A DNA stretch of 64,000 nucleotides from Pelobates cultripes (Eukaryota > Chordata > Amphibia > Anura > Pelobatidae), in assembly GCA_933207985.1 (NCBI GenBank), contig OW240913.1, forward strand, positions 97,189,265 to 97,253,264, given 5' to 3'. Made by a program: the position numbers and the translations under genes. Shown piece by piece: positions 21,976-31,884 of the stretch. Under the pieces are notes generated by a model. The model ran no database searches. It worked only from the letters and a program-made list of their open reading frames with translations, and was not told the DNA's origin. Position 1 is the first letter of the stretch, and every line of letters begins with the position of its first letter.

Positions 21976-22825
21976 GTCGGGTTGTGGGTTTCACTATCTC
22001 TACATACTGTTAGTACCAGCTAGATTTTCTACATGTTGCTTTTTATTGAGGGACTCTTTTGCCGGCTGAGTCCTCTCTTTTAAAGCTATGATTAGCGGTG
22101 AGCATATATTCTCTCTATACTACTTCCTTCTTTATTTCAATTATCTTTATCTCCCTGTCCTTTCGATTTACTTATCTTATTGAGCTCTGATTAGGTACTT
22201 TACAATTAGATTTTTGTTATTCACCTAGCTTGATTGGACTCTGTAGGATATTGGTTATTACTATCAGTAGATATAGAAGGGATATTGTTCCCCCATTTGC
22301 ATATAATTTCATTTTACTTGATTCATGGGGGTTCAATATAATAGCTGATACTATGCTGTGACTGCTAGATATATTTTTTGGATCTATTGTTGCTTCACTA
22401 TCTATATTGCAACTCTTTTCAATATATCACTCTTCACTAGAATAAGTCACATATTAGGTACCTCATTGCATTTATTGTAACTTTGTTGCGCTCTGTATGA
22501 GCAGATTAGCTCCATATCTTTTACATTTAGCTTTATATATTTTAAAGCAAAACAGTTTAGTGTATGTATGTAGATAGGTTTTGATGAGGTTTTTTTTTCA
22601 CGTTTTTAATCTCTAATTAAACTTTATTATTTTTTTATTTTTCTGTGACATCGTTTTTCTGCAATCTTACATTTGCACTGCTCTTAAAGGGGTACTGGTC
22701 TTGATGGAACTAGCCTCCTCTCTAGGTAGAGGAGTATTTTTCCCTCATTTCCTTATTTTTCTTCATTTCTTGTATATTCCTCTACAGGCTAGCAATATGT
22801 TATAGCAGGGATATGCAACCTTCGG
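21837..22825 (+). repeat. Right arm of the ~1-kb inverted repeat
   Basis: Begins AATTCTATTGGCGGTCGGCA and ends at the hAT MITE tip GCAACCTTCGG. Relative to the minus-strand PLE frame it is an inverted pLTR lying upstream of a 5'-truncated body, an arrangement known for PLEs. Confidence 0.85.
21938..21982 (+). ncRNA. Degenerate hammerhead-like motif, right arm
   Basis: Same order of elements as at 20383-20426: CCC, CTTGAAAAAGG, GACTTATATCGTT, GAAAC, GCACGTC, GGG. Core departures make activity doubtful. Confidence 0.35.
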
Positions 22826-22906
22826 CACTCCAAATGTTATGGACTACATCCCCCATAATGCTTTTACACCCATATTGCTGACAAAGCATCATGCGAGGTG
22901 TAGTCC

Positions 22907-24347
22907 CAGAACATTGGAAGTTAGCAAATGTTGTGCCCATTCACAAGAAAGGTAATAGGGAGGAGTCGGGCAACTATAGGCCAGTAAGCCTTACTTCAGT
23001 AGTGGGGAAAGTGATGGAAACCATGTTAAAGGATAGGATTGTTGAACATCTAAAAACACATGGATTTCAAGATCAGAGACAACATGGGTTTACTTCAGGG
23101 AGATCATGCCAAACTAATCTTATTTATTTTTTTGGTTGGGTGAGTAAAATTATAGATAAGGGTGGTGCAGTAGACATTGCTTACCAAATTTCAGTAAGGC
23201 TTTTGACACTGTTGCACATAGAAGGCTTATCAATAAACTGCAATCTTTAAGATGGGATTCCAATATTGTTGAATGGGTAAGGCAGTGGCTGAGTGACAGG
23301 CAACAGAGGGTTGTAGTCAATGGAATATATTCGAAGCTTGGACTTGTCACCAGTGGGGTACCTCAGGGATCTGTACTTGGACCCATTCTCTTTAATATTT
23401 GTATTAGTGATATTGCAGAACGTCTTGATGGTAAGGTATGTCTTTTTGCTGATGATACTAAGATATGTAACAGGGTTGATGTTCCAGGAGGGATAAGCCA
23501 AATGGCAAATGATTTAGGTAAACTAGAAAAATGGTCAGAGTTGTGGCAACTGACATTTAATGTGAATAAGTGCAAGATGATGCATCTTGGACGTAAAAAC
23601 CCAAGGGCAGAGTACAGAATACTTGATAGAGTCCTAACCTCAACATCTATGGAAACAGATTTAGGGGTGATTATTTCTGATGACTTAAAGGTAGGCAGAC
23701 AATGTAATAGAGCAGCAGGAAATGCTATCAGAATGCTTGGTTGTATAGGGAGAGGTATTAGCAGTAGAAAGAGGGAAGTGCTCATGCCATTGTACAGAAC
23801 ACTGGTGAGATCTCACTTGGAGTATTGTACACAGTACTGGAGACCGTATCTTCAGAAGGATATTGATACCTTAGAGAGGGTTCAGAGAAGGGCTACTAAA
23901 CTGGTTCATGGATTGCGGGATAAAACTTACCAGGAAAGGTTAAAGGATCTTAACATGTATAGCTTGGAGGAAAGACGAGACAGGGGGGATATGATAGAAA
24001 CATTTAAATATATAAAGGGAATCAACACAGTAAAGGAGGAGACTATATTTAAAAGAAGAAAAACTACCACAACAAGAGGACATAGTCTTAAATTAGAGGG
24101 ACAAAGGTTTAAAAATAATATCAGGAAGTATTACTTTACTGAGAGGGTAGTGGATGCATGGAATAGCCTTCCAGCTGAAGTGGTAGAGGTTAACACAGTA
24201 AAGGAGTTTAAGCATGCGTGGGATAGGCATAAGGCTATCCTAACTATAAGATAAGGCCAGGGACTAATGAAAGTGTTTAGAAAATTGGGCAGACTAGATG
24301 GGCCAAATGGTTCTTATCTGCCGTCACATTCTATGTTTCTATGTTTC
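22907..24347 (+). mobile_element. 5'-truncated CR1-like LINE
   Basis: The insertion is bounded by the 6-bp repeat TAGTCC at 22901-22906 and 24348-24353. Its 3' end is the short tandem tail TTCTATGTTTCTATGTTTC, of the kind seen at CR1-type 3' ends. The copy starts inside the reverse transcriptase, so it lacks the endonuclease. Confidence 0.85.
22909..24254 (+). pseudogene. CR1-like reverse transcriptase
   Basis: The frame opens in RT motif 1 (PEHWKLANVVPIHKKGNREE, NYRPVSLTSVVGKVME) and continues with QHGFTSGRSCQTNLI. A frameshift near 23175-23250 interrupts the palm. The catalytic box is FADD at 23445-23456, and 23502-24254 is an uninterrupted 250-codon C-terminus containing LEYCTQYWRPYL, RVQRRATKLV and SLEERRDRGDMIETFKYIKG. 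It ends at the natural stop (24252). A functional protein also needs an N-terminal AP-type endonuclease, absent here. Confidence 0.9.
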
Positions 24348-24388
24348 TAGTCCAAAACATCTGCAGTGCCGAAGGTTGCCTATGCCTG

Positions 24389-24900
24389 TGCTATAGTATG
24401 ACTAAGGGTGAGTATGAATGAGGTTGAGTGAGGATTCATGGACAATATTATATACATCAAAGTACATACAAATAAAAACATTTATACTTGATTCTGACAT
24501 TGAAATGGGTTAATATTAGATATAAACGATTTCAGTAGAGGGTGCATTTTTTAAAGTGTAGACTTTCTAGTGTTTGCACTATCTAGACAACATATCTATT
24601 CCTGCTTGGAAGCAAACTTGTCATGAGCAGATTTTGTTCATTTTAACGGTTTCATTTCCATAAACTCAGCTCTGTCAATTTTAGCTTTGTTCCATTATCG
24701 AATAAGCATTGCTGCATATCACAAAATTAGAAATCAATAGTGCCAACAAACCTGTACCTTTGTTAACATTTCTCAGTGGAGTGTACAACATTACTTTCTG
24801 TCAAGATAAAATCTGTAAGTAATGAATGTGTTTGGATTATGTCACTTTGCGATCTTCTTATCAGTTGAGCAGAATTGTTATATTTCTCTTGTGCATAAAA
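24389..24900. other. Unassigned AT-rich stretch
   Basis: Nothing recognisable between the hAT MITE and the PLE-derived fragment. Confidence 0.4.
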
Positions 24901-24998
24901 AGATATATATATATATATATATATATATTCCAGTTGTTACACTATATTTCTCTTGAAGAGAATGCCTAGAGGCACAAATGAACCAGCTACTAGGGATG
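24901..24998 (-). repeat. PLE-derived fragment with TA microsatellite
   Basis: A TA run followed by a segment nearly identical to 21494-21563, with one A/G difference seen near AGAAGCACAA/AGAGGCACAA. It encodes the LVAGSFV..GILFKRNIV piece of the PLE C-terminus on the minus strand. It stops at TAGGGATGT, where a different element begins. Confidence 0.8.
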
Positions 24999-25440
24999 TG
25001 CATGGGGACACTCTTCGGAACTTCTGCAACTTTGGAATTTCTGCACTTCAGAATTTCGGGAACTTCGGCATTTCGGGACTTCGGCACTTAGGGACTTCTC
25101 TTGCAGCCGCTTAGTACATAACTCCCTAATTCCCATGGTATTAGGGAGTTATTTACCAAAAGGCTGAAAGACCTAAATTGGTCTTTCAGCCAAATTTACT
25201 AATACTAAGTAAAGATTACTTAGTATTAGTAAATTATGCCCCTACTCGCTATACCGCAAGTAGAGGCATGTCTATTAAACAGTGAGCAGCCTGTGGCCTG
25301 CTTTTAAATTGAAGGGGCAACCTATTGCCCCCTCCACCCGGCCCATGCCCCTGAGCGGCAGGTGGGTGCCCTAAAGTAAAATAATGGGGGACCTATTTTC
25401 CTTCCCCCGGCCTCCACCCCTGAGTAGTGGGCTCAATTCT
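24988..25440. mobile_element. MITE with three consecutive hairpins
   Basis: It starts near CTAGGGATGTGCATGG, passes through a degenerate CTTCGG-rich minisatellite (25015-25098), three back-to-back hairpins (25120-25235), and a right part with CCACCCGGCCCATGCCCCTG and CACCCCTGAG. The last part is related to 61140-61320. The right terminus is not resolved. Confidence 0.6.
25120..25235. repeat. Three perfect hairpins in series
   Basis: Stem 1: AACTCCCTAAT 25120-25130 with 25140-25150 (11 bp). Stem 2: GGCTGAAAGACC 25162-25173 with 25180-25191 (12 bp). Stem 3: 25193-25210 with 25218-25235 (18 bp, containing TTACTAATACTAAG). All are exact. Confidence 0.9.
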
Positions 25441-26785
25441 TATGGCATAGGTAAAACATTAGATAGTTAGGTATATAAAAACACTAAATCAATAATGTTT
25501 CAATAAATTCAATAAAATGTAAAATTTCAATAAAATTCCAAATTTGACTTACAAAACTAATTTGATTACCTCCATCTAAGGTCTACAAACATGGTGCTAA
25601 AGAAAAGTGGAATTTTGTTGAATTTAGGCTGATTGACATATGGAAGGAAATAAAACCTAAAGGCTGTGATTTTTAATTTTTCTCCCATGCTCACTAGAAA
25701 TATACTAGAATCAGCCTCTGCTTATCTGACACCACGACGCTACAAATAGCAGTAACTGTGGACATAGGCCTCATTACATGATCTAACTAAAGTGGTATCT
25801 GAAGCTGGGAGACAGAGAAATGCATGTTCTGGGTATGCCTCCAGTTCCTTTTTTTTCTTTGCTCTTTCTGTTTGGAGTTCAGACAAATTTCTTTTGGAAC
25901 AGTCAACAGGGAAAGGTTTCTGAGTAGAGAAGTGTAATAGGCAACATATGTTCTAGATAAGATTAAAGAAATGAATTATACAGATGTGATAATGAAGGAG
26001 ATGCGTGGGATGGGAGAAGGGAGAGACTGGAGATTGTAAAGAGTTGTTACATGTCAAGGTAGTAAATGTTCTTAACTGAAATGGACAGATAAATCTGGCC
26101 TCTTGGAGTAAATGTTCTTGCAAAACTGCAACATTTTAGTTATATTACTTTTTCTAAAAAAAACTCAGTGATGTTGCTGGTCAGACGGTTGACCGTGTGT
26201 GTTCATAAAGCTAGGTATGGACAATATATTAAAGAGGATGAGAATGAAATGAATTGAATAAAACAAAATTTGCTTGAAAGAATCAGAGATGTTAGGGATG
26301 TTAATGGTGATATTGAAAAAAAAAAGCGAGGGGGTTCCAGAACAAGAAGCAAATCTGGAAAATATCAGGGGAAGACATCACACCTACAAATATATGTAGG
26401 TTTGAATAGGCAATTGGCAATTTTGCATCATCTTCAAATCAGTAGAAAGAAAGGTAAGGTACAGTGTGTTTATAGTGTGATGTCTATGCCCTCTCTTTTG
26501 TTATGTTTGGGTCTGGAAATGATGGTGAGTTGCAGAGTACCAACTTGTAGAGAAGAATCATACAAGAAGAGCCAGGTCTGAGTAGCAGACATGTAGGATA
26601 CAAACATTTTGTGAATATGTGTGAGATTTGCTTTATTGATTACTGAACAGAAAATCAAGAGTGTGTAATAGGGGAGGTGGAAGAACAGTAAAAGGGTTTT
26701 AAAATTAAATGAATCAGGATTTCTAGACAAGCTATAGTTCAAATGGGGGTGAATGTGTACGTGAGTTGATGAAAATGTGCACATT
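25441..26785. other. Unassigned stretch
   Basis: No recognised coding or repeat structure. A 103-codon plus frame (26270-26581) has no known domain. Confidence 0.4.
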
Positions 26786-26804
26786 AGTATATATATATAT
26801 ATAT

Positions 26805-26920
26805 TTGTGTTCGGGGCAAATAGCCGTATATGGAGTATAAGCGTAGGATAGTATAAAGGGAGCAAGTCGGTTGTGGTGTGCCGAGACCGACGATACGGTA
26901 GGCCTGTAAATAAAGAGGGC
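26805..26920 (-). repeat. Ngaro split direct repeat B2
   Basis: Begins TTGTGTTCGGGGCAAATAGC and ends TAAATAAAGAGGGC on the plus strand, matching B1 except for a 10-bp gap (AGGTTCCAGC is present only in B1). Confidence 0.92.
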
Positions 26921-27105
26921 CCACCAAGGAGTAAGTAAGTAAAGTAAATGGAAAGAAAAGAGAAAATGTTGAAATGAGGTGTGGGTGGGAGGGTCATTCT
27001 GATGCTGATCTCAAGCGATATGAGTCAGGTAAGGGGTGTCCCTTATATAGGGGAGTGAATTAATTTAAGCCCCTCCCACAAATACAGGCCAAACGGCCTT
27101 AAAAC
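26921..27105 (-). repeat. Ngaro split direct repeat A2
   Basis: 27000-27105 matches A1 (TGATCTCAAGCGATATGAG, ACAGGCCAAACGGCCTTAAA). A2 has an extra block (GTCAGGTAAGGGGTGTCCC) absent from A1, plus about 75 bp next to B2. Confidence 0.9.
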
Positions 27106-27232
27106 TTGTGTTCGGGGCAAATAGCCGTATATGGAGTAAGGTTCCAGCATAAGCGTAGGATAGTATAAAGGGAGCAAGTCGGTTGTGGTGTGCCGAGACC
27201 GACGATACGGTAGGCCTGTAAATAAAGAGGGC
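27106..27232 (-). repeat. Ngaro split direct repeat B1
   Basis: Same sequence as B2 with the extra 10 bp. In one minus-strand frame it reads TPYTAICPEH near its end, which could be the C-terminal Tyr segment of the recombinase, so the repeat may overlap the 3' end of the coding region. Confidence 0.9.
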
Positions 27233-27960
27233 AAAAATAATAATCAAAGATTTAATACAGTCAACAATATATACAAATTAACCAGACATTTCCTTAAATG
27301 CATTACGGTATTTAATTCCTTGAAGGATTTTGAAGGTAGGAATCTAGGACCGCAAATGGACACCATTTGTTGTGGGTAGGATAGTATGTTATCTCTACTG
27401 TTGGTGCGTGTTGACTCGTTTCGGAATGTGGTAGAGCCAATAGGTAATGATATATGTGTTTACATACGTGGGATCGTTGAAGACAATGATCTGTCTGAGT
27501 GGTGGTTATGGTAGTGGATTCTCTGGCCTGAGAAAGGCATAAAAGGCAGTGTGCATGGCTGGTAATGGCCGACTTGGTAGTATAATTGAATGGTTGTAGC
27601 TCTAATAGGTCCGATAAGGATGGAAAAGTTGGATGGCTATTGGTAATCTCTGAAAGGAACGTGGGGGGATGGATTCCTGAAAACCTCTGAGTATATTCTT
27701 GTCTGGTATGATAGCATGAAGTTATGGTAGTTTTGGCCATAGGTTATCCTGTGTTGTTGAATGCCTGTAAAATATATAATTAATGGTGTGTGAGATGGTT
27801 TTAGTTTAAGGTGGCAAAAAATGAAGCAAAACCTAGGAGAAATGTTATGACACAGGTTGAGCTATGTCGTGTTCCAATGAGATTCTTTAAAGCCAGGTGA
27901 ATAGCTGTGTTATGCGTTCTACAAGTATGGGATGAAAGTGCTAGGTGGGATAGTGCATGC
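27233..27960 (-). pseudogene. Ngaro tyrosine recombinase remnant
   Basis: The longest piece is 27740-27312 (142 codons). It contains QTDHCLQRSHVCKHIYHYLL, LPHSETSQHAPTVEITYYPT and KWCPFAVLDSYL, matching the middle of Ngaro recombinases. An adjacent frame supplies AFYAFLRPEN (Arg codon at 27527-27529), the motif around the first catalytic Arg; the shift between the two shows a frameshift near 27515. The HxxR box was not identified with confidence. Such recombinases integrate a circular cDNA; this one cannot be active. Confidence 0.7.
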
Positions 27961-28320
27961 TATGCTGCATGAGTATGTCTAATCCATGATTTTGTCTCTG
28001 GAACGAAAGAGTGGCCGTGACTGTATGGGCAGCTGTAGGAAGCGTATGATGAACATGCCTGGAATATAAATGAGACAATTGTCGTCAGGGATGTATACCC
28101 CCGCCTGGTACATGAAAGTAAAAGAAATGTGGCAAGTGGCCAACCAAGTGAGTTCCCCAGCAATACCATGATCGTATGGATGATGAGTGGCATTTGTTGA
28201 TGATATGACATGTGCTTAGTTGTCTGAGTAACAACGGATTGATGACCCTGACCATGATTTACCCCATGCCACAGCAGCTGCTTTTAGCGGGGAAAGGATT
28301 GCCCATTTTATGCCATGTAA
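27960..28320 (-). pseudogene. Ngaro RNase H remnant
   Basis: Minus-strand fragments read LKAAAVAWGKSW, then IRCYSDN (28233-28219), then LLRELTWLATCHNF-like and HVPG-like pieces in shifting frames. The order matches the C-terminal RNase H of Ngaro/DIRS polyproteins. Several stops are present. Confidence 0.6.
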
Positions 28321-30420
28321 GTGCCAGTTTGTAGGGTAGATGGTAGCCATTTACTGTGTTGATGATATTGGTCTTACTTAACGAAGCTTCAACCCATGCT
28401 TGAGTGATAGCTGTAAAGGTAGATCAATGGTGTGTATAGTAAGGAAACTCCTCGGAGGGTATGAGGGAGTTGAGACTTGGGGTAGCGAAGGTGTGTGGTG
28501 CCAATAAGTCTATGGTTAGTCTTTGTTTAAGGGAAGATTCCCTTGTGACAATACCAATGTGTTTGTGTTTGGTGCCATGCTGTAAATGGTGGAGATTGGA
28601 AAACCCAAGTAAAAACCCCTCTGCAAATCTTGTCTATGAGTGTGTTTACAGCCGACAGTTCTGTTGTGCTGACTGTAAGTGAGGGCATGCTATATTCCTT
28701 GAGGGTTTATTCATGATACCTGTATGGGAGTCCTTTGAAGCTCCAGAGCCTTAGTAAATCTACTACAAGTCTGGAAGGGTGATGAGTTAGTAGTGTTGAA
28801 AATGCATTGGTGTGTACAGATGGTGAGTACGTTATTTGTAAGTTGTATTGGGACACAAGGTTTGTCATGTGCCCTGAATGATTTGAACATATATGCAACA
28901 GTCTATATGCAATGCAACTACTAATACCAATTGTCTCTGGTAGTTCAGAGGTGCTGGTACCTGGAGCCTGAGAGTGCTCGTCCGTTTGTTTGGGAGAAAA
29001 TCCCTTCTGTATGGGTACCTGCACAAATAAGCATCTCTACATATTCCAAATGCCAACACAACCAAGGGATGGTCAGTTCCCGATTTACCTAGAATCCCTG
29101 GGTCTGACCATCATAGATACATCATACATATTTATGCCTTGTTTCCCCAATGTGCCGGGATCATATGTGCAGGGTTAACGTCTTGTACCAAGAACTGATT
29201 GTACCAGGTAACCGAGTTTCGGTTGGTGCTGGTTGTACAGTAGCGTGAGGCCCAGCCTTGTGAGGGCTGTGACCGACTCGAGATTGCCAGTCTGTCGTAA
29301 ATGTTTTGGCTCATGAGTTTATCAGTGAGGCTAGCATGGCCTGGGTGTCACCTGAGTTGGTGTTGCTGGGCCTTCCCCTGCCTCCGTGTTGTCCGTTGAT
29401 GTATGGAGGAGTTTGAATAACTCTGCTTTCCTTGCTGTGGCAGGGTAGGGGATTTGTCACCTCCTTAGGTCGGAGCCACATCTCCTCTGCTTGAAGGTGT
29501 ATCACTTCTAGCCGGGGTGCCAGAAAGAGGTGATTCTTCACCATCTTTTTTAGAAATACTTAAATAACAATAAAGATTGCAATTATTATTTATACCCAGG
29601 GGTCTTGTACTGGCTTGCTAGCTAAGCCGTAAGGCGAAACGATTAGGCTTGGTGTTTTTTGGTGACTGGTGAGGCCCTGCTAGTTGCCAAGTGGCTTGAG
29701 AGGCTCTATCTATGCTTGGCGCGAGGGGATTTTTTGTGGCCACCGAACGTTGTGGCAGGATGTTGGCCTCTCGGTGACAGTAACCAGAAAATAGGAAGGG
29801 GAGTGATAGGTGAGGCCCTCTCTATGATACAATGCGAGGCGGCTAGCTCACGAGTGGCCCGAGGGGTGTATGCCTCCGAGTGTGAGGCGGGGTGTTGGCC
29901 TCGCGGGACCACTAACCGAAGCATAATGCAGAGAAAAAAGGGGGTAATACCTATTGGGCCCTAGAACCCTAATTGCCAGTACACTATTACTATTCCAGGG
30001 AAGGTAAGAGATGTATAACTACGTGAGCAGGTGTACGTACCTGGTAGTATGGTATTGAACCTGACAATCCGTATAGGTTTTTTAGTAGTAACTGTAACCT
30101 GAATGGATAAAATCGTATGGCATAGACCAAGCTTATCTTAAAACATACAGTATATGTGAAAGTAAAGTGCCGTGATATGTAAATATTAAACATCATATCC
30201 ATACTGGTTAAATATGTATCAATCTTAACCCATTAAGTGCCGTATGTATGTGAACCATATTACCAGTTACGTATATACAGATGCGTGTGCTACTGTGTAA
30301 TAATATGTGTATTTATAACAGATGTTGATATACTGCTTGCTATGTGAATTGTTGTATGCCTTATTGAATGGTCAGTGAACATGGTGTTGCAAAATGCAAG
30401 TGCACTGGAGATCTGCTGAG
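28321..30420 (-). pseudogene. Ngaro gag/RT region, heavily decayed
   Basis: Only short minus-strand frames survive (29544-29311, 29924-29706, 29024-28707). I could not identify a catalytic YxDD box. Placement between leader and RNase H implies gag and reverse transcriptase; this is inference. Confidence 0.4.
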
Positions 30421-30427
30421 TGCCCTA

Positions 30428-30915
30428 TAGGTGGCAGTGTAGTTGATACTTATTGGTATGTGAAATGTTGTTTGTCTGTTGACCTATAGAGGTCAGTGTT
30501 TTGGTGTTTGTAAAACCCCCATGAAAAACCCCATGAAAATTGTCAATGTACTTGACAGACCTGTAGGTGGCAGTGTTGATAGAACCACTGTTAGTCTTGA
30601 TGTGAAATGTGAATTAAACCTGAAGTTGAGCCCGTGTTGGAGTTTAATTTATGGTTTATGGTTATGTTTAAAACAATCTTATGTGTAATTTATATTGGCT
30701 GGTAATTGTATATGACATGTGAAGACAGTTTTGCTGTTGACCAGTAGGGGTCAGAAATGCTGATTGTATGGTAAAATACCCTTTAACCCCTGAAGGATAC
30801 ATGACATGTGTGACATGTCATGATTCCCTTTTATTCCAGAGTTTGGTCCTTAAGGGGTTAATCCAAATGCAAAGTTAACGTGAGATTTTGAGAGTGACCT
30901 GTAGGGGTCAGTGTG
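30428..30915 (-). repeat. Five dispersed ~20-bp motifs in the Ngaro leader
   Basis: Variants of GACCTGTAGGGGTCAGTGT occur near 30428, 30481, 30557, 30740 and 30897, in one orientation and at irregular spacing (about 53, 76, 183 and 157 bp). They lie upstream of the presumed gag on the minus strand. Confidence 0.7.
30783..30861. mobile_element. 79-bp TTAA MITE within the Ngaro leader
   Basis: TTAACCCCTGAAGGA at the left and TCCTTAAGGGGTTAA at the right form a 15-bp inverted repeat with one mismatch, bounded by TTAA. The interior includes the palindrome-like ACATGTGTGACATGT. It shares termini with the 2.1-kb element at 15974. Confidence 0.8.
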
Positions 30916-31594
30916 GTTTATGTGAAACATTGTTCGTGAGCTATGCCCCAGCATTATAGTTGTATGACAGGGAAACAAACAGTGCCCGTTTGACAATATA
31001 CAATAAGTGAACATAATAGCTTAATAACAGTCATTGTAACAAACCAAAATTCTGTTCGTGGGTTGAAAATGCACGAAACGTGTTTGTAGTATAATAGTAA
31101 ATGCATGAACTAGTTCCCGTTTGTTAGAAAATTACACAAACCGTGAGCCTGGTATGTCAGGGAAACAAAAAGAAACGAGCAGTGAGATTCGAAATGCACG
31201 CACAGAATTGCCTAGTATGCTTAGGCAATTGAAACAGAATGTGTTCCCGTTTGGGAGTATGCTAATGATCGAAATGAGCCAGTGACAGATATAAACAAGT
31301 GAATTTAAACGAATGATATGCATGAACATGCAATGGTTTTAGGACAGATTTAGACAAAATGCAGCCGTAAAGTGAGGACCTGACCCGTGCATGGTGCCGT
31401 GGGACTGATGCCTGGCGTAACGGGTAGGTCGACTTACGGTTTGTGAGTCACTTGGACACCATCCACAGAGATAGATTGAAGAAAGAAGGTGGTAGGCCGG
31501 AAAAGCCTGTGGCTGAATTCCTGACACAGCTCAGCTTAGAAAACCTCATGGAGTAATCAGGTAAAATGGGGTCTGGATGACCCGGAAGTGGAAA

Positions 31595-31675
31595 TCATTC
31601 TGAAGCTGATCTCAAGCGATATGAGGAGTGAATTAATTTAAGCTCCTCCCACAAATACAGGCCAAACGGCCTTAA

Positions 31676-31678
<3 letters not shown>
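31595..31678 (-). repeat. Ngaro split direct repeat A1
   Basis: Matches A2 from TCATTCTGA to CGGCCTTAAAAC, lacking a ~23-bp block present in A2. It is the 5' end of the element on the minus strand. Confidence 0.9.

Positions 31679-31715
<37 letters not shown>
31679..31715. repeat. TA microsatellite at the Ngaro 5' edge
   Basis: A pure AT-dinucleotide run directly at the element edge; a shorter one abuts the other edge (26787-26804). Confidence 0.95.
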
Positions 31716-31724
<9 letters not shown>

Positions 31725-31884
31725 GTGAATTGCAAACTTTTGTGAAGACAAATGCTTGTATCCTCATACATCACATCAAAATCATATATTTTCCTTCTAT
31801 ACATTGCTTGAGAATAGGTATTCACCTGTATGATTATATTCATTCTTTTTCAACTCAATCAAATTCAGCTTCTACTCTTTAGTT

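Larger units (their letters stand above)
22806..24388. mobile_element. hAT-like MITE carrying a CR1 insertion
   Basis: The left part 22806-22906 (CAGGGATATGCAACCTTCGG) and right part 24348-24388 (GCCGAAGGTTGCC...) are the two ends of the same MITE family as 31885-32020. They are flanked by TGTTATAG (22798-22805) and TGCTATAG (24389-24396), an 8-bp TSD with one change, as expected for hAT. The interior is displaced by a CR1 copy. Confidence 0.8.
26805..31678 (-). mobile_element. Ngaro-type tyrosine-recombinase retrotransposon
   Basis: On the minus strand the order is A1 (31678-31595), body, B1 (27232-27106), A2 (27105-26921), B2 (26920-26805). These split direct repeats are the diagnostic termini of Ngaro elements, a DIRS-like order that uses a tyrosine recombinase instead of an integrase. 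Degraded RNase H and recombinase frames are visible in the 3' half. Both ends abut TA microsatellite (26787-26804; 31679-31714). The element is about 4.9 kb and non-functional because of many stops. Confidence 0.88.

Noticed and set aside
26270..26581. 103-codon plus-strand frame
   Set aside because: No domain or conserved motif recognised; length is within chance expectation.
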